DNA of 18,561 nucleotides from an uncultured Sutterella sp. (GTDB lineage: Bacteria; Pseudomonadota; Gammaproteobacteria; Burkholderiales; Burkholderiaceae_F), in assembly GCA_905206345.1 (NCBI GenBank), contig CAJLGW010000034.1:1-18561 (forward strand), read 5' to 3'. The position numbers and the translations under genes are program-made. How positions within the stretch are numbered: the first letter of the stretch is position 1; the number at the start of each line of letters is the position of its first letter. The notes under the pieces were generated by a model. It ran no database searches, was not told the DNA's origin, and saw only the letters and a program-made list of their open reading frames with translations. Of this stretch, positions 15,659-18,561 are shown one piece after another.

Positions 15659-16552
15659 TTATTTAAGAATACGAATAAGCATCCATTCACAGTTGGATAA
15701 ATCAAGAACATCACCAGGCTCGATAATGATTGCACTGCCTGGCAATAAATTCAGATTATCAACGACCTTCTGACCCTTAAGCATAACTGCAATGACAAAA
15801 GAATTTTCGCTGTTAACGAATTTATCTTCGTCATTAACATACTGCGTGGAATACATACGTTCCACAATAGGCTCACCGTTCCGATATTGACGCGTCACTG
15901 ATTTGTTGTCGACTTTTAGGCAGGCCAAAGCATCTTCAACCTGTAAGGGACGCTTGTTACCGTTCTTATCAAGACGGTCGAAGTCATAGAAGCGATATGT
16001 TGCATCACAGTTTTCTTCAATCTCAAAAGAGAGCGAACCACGAGAAGCCGCGTGCAAAGTCCCGCCTGTTACATAAACGTAGTCTCCGGCCTTCAAAGGC
16101 AATTGATCAACACCTTCCATGCAGCGACCTTCTGCTATGAGCTTGGCCATTTCTTCACGAGATTTAGCCTTACAGCCGTTGTACATATAACCTGCTTCAG
16201 GTGCTTCCATGATAAAGAAAGACTCATTCTTGCCAAAAGGCTTTTTGTCAATACGCATAGCCATCTCATCATCAGGGTGAACCTGTATTGAAAGATTATC
16301 AGCGGCCTCAACAAGAGCCATCAACACGGGAAGTTCCTCGTACTTGGCAAGACCGTACTTGCCTCGATTTTCTAAAAACCAATCGTGGACATTCTTTCCT
16401 TCAAAGCTACCACTGATAATCTCACTCTTAAAAGACTTCGTGTCAATGCAACTATAAAGGTGACCAATCTTTTCGCAGTCACTACCAGAATAAGGGGTAA
16501 GTTTTTTACCACCCCAAACCGTTTCGTGAACAATGGGTTTCAGAATTTGCAT
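15659..16552 (-). CDS. manA: Type I mannose-6-phosphate isomerase (ManA-like)
   Basis: This 297-aa cupin enzyme interconverts fructose 6-phosphate and mannose 6-phosphate with a zinc ion. The zinc ligands are visible: Q90 and H92 in SIQVHPDDE, E110 in GKNESFFI and H167 in GGTLHAASRG. The EENCDATYRFYDFDR segment (179-193) is the conserved substrate-binding block. Length fits the short Bacillus-type ManA. The WGGKKL start region (13-18) is normal, while the usual iGExW motif reads IGHLY, a mild deviation. It follows the HAD gene by 11 bases, and an AGGAA site precedes the ATG. In this operon it either feeds a mannose-derived precursor or isomerises a related sugar phosphate. Confidence 0.92.
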   Translation of the reverse strand: MQILKPIVHETVWGGKKLTPYSGSDCEKIGHLYSCIDTKSFKSEIISGSFEGKNVHDWFLENRGKYGLAKYEELPVLMALVEAADNLSIQVHPDDEMAMRIDKKPFGKNESFFIMEAPEAGYMYNGCKAKSREEMAKLIAEGRCMEGVDQLPLKAGDYVYVTGGTLHAASRGSLSFEIEENCDATYRFYDFDRLDKNGNKRPLQVEDALACLKVDNKSVTRQYRNGEPIVERMYSTQYVNDEDKFVNSENSFVIAVMLKGQKVVDNLNLLPGSAIIIEPGDVLDLSNCEWMLIRILK

Positions 16553-16563
16553 AATGTTTATTC

Positions 16564-16944
16564 CTAGAGAGTCGGATCAATAACGTATGAGAAGGCCACT
16601 GGACCGACATTGCGGCCAGGGGTAACTGCATAAGCGCACTTCAGTCCAGAAGGTTTGGTGTCGTTCATGAGAATGCGCTCACCCATGGGGATACCGAACA
16701 TAATCTGCGTGTAACGAACATTATGTTTGGCAAGGAAGGCTTCTGTAACATCGCGAGCTTCAGGCTCACGAGCAGTGAGGATGAGAACAAAGTCGTCCTT
16801 GGGGATAGAATGCAAGAACTCCAAAGCGCCGGGCAGAAATTTATCTGCACCATACTTATACCCGTTGTGTTCAACAAGCGTACCGTCAAAGTCCAAAATC
16901 CAGGTATGCGCCAAAGGCGAGAGATTGAGTGTAGTTTTGTCCAT
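16564..16944 (-). CDS. Small HAD-superfamily phosphatase of a polysaccharide operon
   Basis: This 126-aa protein has a compact HAD fold: motif I WILDFDGTLVE (D18, D20), motif II LILTAR (T57) and a late MNDTKPSG segment (93-100) standing for motifs III/IV. No cap domain fits in this length, so a small phosphosugar or phosphopolyol is the likely substrate. Capsule-linked HAD phosphatases of about this size (EcbF/BcbF type) exist in Pasteurellaceae; that match is tentative. Its ATG shares one base with the stop of the upstream gene (TAATG), so the two are translationally coupled and probably act on successive intermediates. Confidence 0.8.
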   Translation of the reverse strand: MDKTTLNLSPLAHTWILDFDGTLVEHNGYKYGADKFLPGALEFLHSIPKDDFVLILTAREPEARDVTEAFLAKHNVRYTQIMFGIPMGERILMNDTKPSGLKCAYAVTPGRNVGPVAFSYVIDPTL

Positions 16945-18464
16945 TATTTATATTCCTCGAGCCATTCGTTAAATAGCGCCAGCCCGTTATAATAGGCCAC
17001 ACACATGGAATCAAAGTCTTCCCAAGCGTGAGATGCCAAAGAAAGCCAAACAATTGCATGGATAAGCTTAATTTCTTTTTCGCTACCTTCACCTTCAGGG
17101 ATACGATCAAAGAATTCCTTCTCAAGAAATTCCCAACCGCCAGAAGCAATAGAGAAATCCACGCAGTCAGTCTTCAACTCAAGATTGAAACGCTTGACGT
17201 TGAACTGGTCGAAGTTACCCTTAATCGCGTAATAAACCTTTACCCAATCATAACGGACGTCACCCAAATTCTTGGTCTTTCCGAAGTAGCCACGTGGGTC
17301 GATAAAGAACACGTTTCCATGCTCATCTAGTAAGGTATTCGTCAACTGGCAGTCACCGTGATAAAGCGTGAAGTAAGTATCCATCAACGTATTCAAAACG
17401 GCAGAGCGCAACACTTCTTGGTTCTTGAGAACATTGATACAAGGCTTACCATTAATGACGATTGTCTCCTGACCAGAAAAAGGAAGTGCCGGCGCAATAG
17501 AAATAAGACGATTAATCGTCTTTGTGAAATATTCTGTATAAAGATCCCAAGCATTCGCATCGGATCGCGATAGAGAATGCAGATGCGCAAGAGCATCCGT
17601 CATTTTCGCCAAAGCAGCACTACGACCATCACTAGAAAGAGTGCTCAAAAAGAGGTTCTGCCCTTTAATACGAGAAAGCGTCATCGGCCCTTCTTGAATG
17701 AGCTTTGGCGTATCCTTAAAGCCCAATTGTTGTGCAAGCTTATACCAAGAAATCTCACGTTTAATGAATGTCTTAGCTTCATCCGTGAGGCCCGTTTTCA
17801 CCACTTCATTTTCCTTTACGTCAATATGGTTATATGGACGACAACGGAACTTTGTATTGTCGAGAGACTGATAAGCCTGCAACGTACCAACATCCCGACA
17901 ATCCGTTATCGGGAGCGCAGACACAGGAAAGTCTTGCTGAGAGAGCCAAGTAGTAAAAGATCCTTCACTCGGTAGGGTTTCCAACCTGCTCTTATTGTCA
18001 AAAACATAAAGACCTGCCACCCCGTTCTTATCACCCTTTTCGTGAACAAGCTTGTTGTCTACAACGCACCAAGAACACGGAAAGTCGACCACCCCAATCT
18101 GACACCCAGAAATAGAAGTATCAACCTTAAAGTCTTTTGGCGGAATCAAATCAGACCAAATCAACATGACTGCTTCATTGTCAGGCACGAGACGTAAAGC
18201 CTCTTTAATACCAGCCGCATTACCTTTTCCCTGCGCCTTCATAAGAATATAGCGCCTATCTTTGGCAAAGGTCGTTAGATAATTGTCTAGTACGTCGTAC
18301 ATGTAATCGCCAATGATAATGAATTCGTTTGATGGTTCATTAAACAAATCAAACAAATGAAACAGAATAGGCTTATTGAATACTGGGATAAGAGCTTTAG
18401 GCTTGGATGCCGTGAGGGACTTCATTCTCGTACCAAGTCCGCCTGCTTGAACAATTATTTTCAT
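16944..18464 (-). CDS. Nucleotidyltransferase fused to an APH/choline-kinase-like kinase, 506 aa
   Basis: Residues 1-225 form a sugar-phosphate nucleotidyltransferase: VQAGGLGTRM (5-14), KPKALIPVFNKP (21-32) and a metal-binding aspartate in LIWSDL (D105). Residues about 235-500 form an aminoglycoside/choline-kinase-like domain with ALAHLHSL (291-298), the catalytic loop LYHGDCQLTNTLLD (367-380; D371, N376) and FFIDPRG (387-392) as the metal site. One chain could thus phosphorylate a sugar, polyol or alcohol and activate the phosphate as an NDP derivative, like LicA plus LicC in one protein. It is the first gene of the five-gene operon, with AGAGG 9 bases before the ATG and a terminator-like hairpin further upstream. 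Substrate is not readable from sequence. The choice between CTP and other NTP is open. Confidence 0.85.
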   Translation of the reverse strand: MKIIVQAGGLGTRMKSLTASKPKALIPVFNKPILFHLFDLFNEPSNEFIIIGDYMYDVLDNYLTTFAKDRRYILMKAQGKGNAAGIKEALRLVPDNEAVMLIWSDLIPPKDFKVDTSISGCQIGVVDFPCSWCVVDNKLVHEKGDKNGVAGLYVFDNKSRLETLPSEGSFTTWLSQQDFPVSALPITDCRDVGTLQAYQSLDNTKFRCRPYNHIDVKENEVVKTGLTDEAKTFIKREISWYKLAQQLGFKDTPKLIQEGPMTLSRIKGQNLFLSTLSSDGRSAALAKMTDALAHLHSLSRSDANAWDLYTEYFTKTINRLISIAPALPFSGQETIVINGKPCINVLKNQEVLRSAVLNTLMDTYFTLYHGDCQLTNTLLDEHGNVFFIDPRGYFGKTKNLGDVRYDWVKVYYAIKGNFDQFNVKRFNLELKTDCVDFSIASGGWEFLEKEFFDRIPEGEGSEKEIKLIHAIVWLSLASHAWEDFDSMCVAYYNGLALFNEWLEEYK

Positions 18465-18534
18465 ACTGTTTTCCTCTTATTTGGAGTAGCTTCGGAAAAA
18501 ACATTAAAGGGGATTTCTAAAAAATCCTAAAAAA

Positions 18535-18561
18535 GCTCGTTGCGAGCCAGTTTTTTTTTTC
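18535..18561. terminator. Bidirectional rho-independent terminator at the right edge
   Basis: GCTCG (18535-18539) pairs with CGAGC (18543-18547) around TTG. T10 (18551-18560) follows on the plus strand, and the A-run at 18528-18534 gives T on the minus strand. It would insulate the polysaccharide operon from whatever lies upstream of it, so a promoter for that operon should lie in 18465-18530. I see no good -35/-10 pair there. Confidence 0.65.

Noticed and set aside
12638..18464. Long plus-strand frames (for example 15022-15348, 17577-17975) inside the polysaccharide operon
   Set aside because: They are antisense shadows of well-supported minus-strand genes, without ribosome binding sites or family motifs.
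18465..18561. JUMPstart/ops element expected before some capsule or O-antigen operons
   Set aside because: No GGCGGTAG-like ops sequence is present; only a terminator-like hairpin and an A/T-rich leader are seen.
1..18561. CRISPR arrays, tRNA or rRNA genes, att-site repeats
   Set aside because: No regularly spaced direct repeats, cloverleaf-like segments or integrase-associated repeats were recognised by eye.

Overview
The window looks like a chromosomal stretch of a moderately A+T-rich proteobacterium. A Burkholderiales (Sutterellaceae-like) betaproteobacterium is my best guess, from the style of YicC and of the PFL_47xx-type conjugative-element proteins; this is inference, since no rRNA or other strong taxonomic marker is present. 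The window joins three blocks: a conjugative-element module (about 1-5900), an IS-ridden accessory zone (about 6900-12600), and a surface-polysaccharide operon (about 12640-18460, minus strand). One housekeeping gene, yicC, separates the first two blocks.

Block 1. A partial minus-strand gene encoding an exported protein leaves the left edge. Divergent from it, behind a recognisable promoter, lies a tightly coupled four-gene run: an unrecognised 364-aa protein, a TraI-like MOBH relaxase homologue, the coupling ATPase TraD, and a DUF4400/TIGR03747-like membrane protein. The order TraI-TraD-DUF4400 is that of SXT- and PFGI-1-like integrative conjugative elements. All frames are open, but the TraI homologue has lost the histidines and the HD dyad that define MOBH relaxases, and TraD carries GKG instead of GK[T/S] in its Walker A loop. 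The module may therefore be repurposed, or need another relaxase.

Block 2. Downstream of yicC sits an IS630-family element (terminal inverted repeats, TA duplication) with a transposase broken by two frameshifts. Immediately beyond it is a 60-bp remnant of a second IS630 type. Next comes very A+T-rich cargo: an acyltransferase-3 gene split at a run of eight G, and a C-terminally truncated GT9-like glycosyltransferase. The truncation is made by the end of another copy of the second IS630 type, itself only a 3' fragment, which abuts a complete-looking IS3-family element with an orfA/orfB -1 frameshift signal.

Block 3. Five minus-strand genes form an operon, in transcription order: a nucleotidyltransferase-APH-like kinase fusion; a small HAD phosphatase; a type I mannose-6-phosphate isomerase homologue; a ribulose-phosphate 3-epimerase homologue; and a 776-aa protein with two tandem GT9-like glycosyltransferase domains. 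Together they look like a route from central sugar phosphates to a nucleotide-activated sugar or polyol and its transfer to a capsule or LPS. The truncated glycosyltransferase of block 2 is a paralogue of the second domain of the 776-aa protein. Homopolymer tracts (G8, T9, C8) sit in or at the 5' ends of three polysaccharide genes, which suggests phase-variable surface structure.
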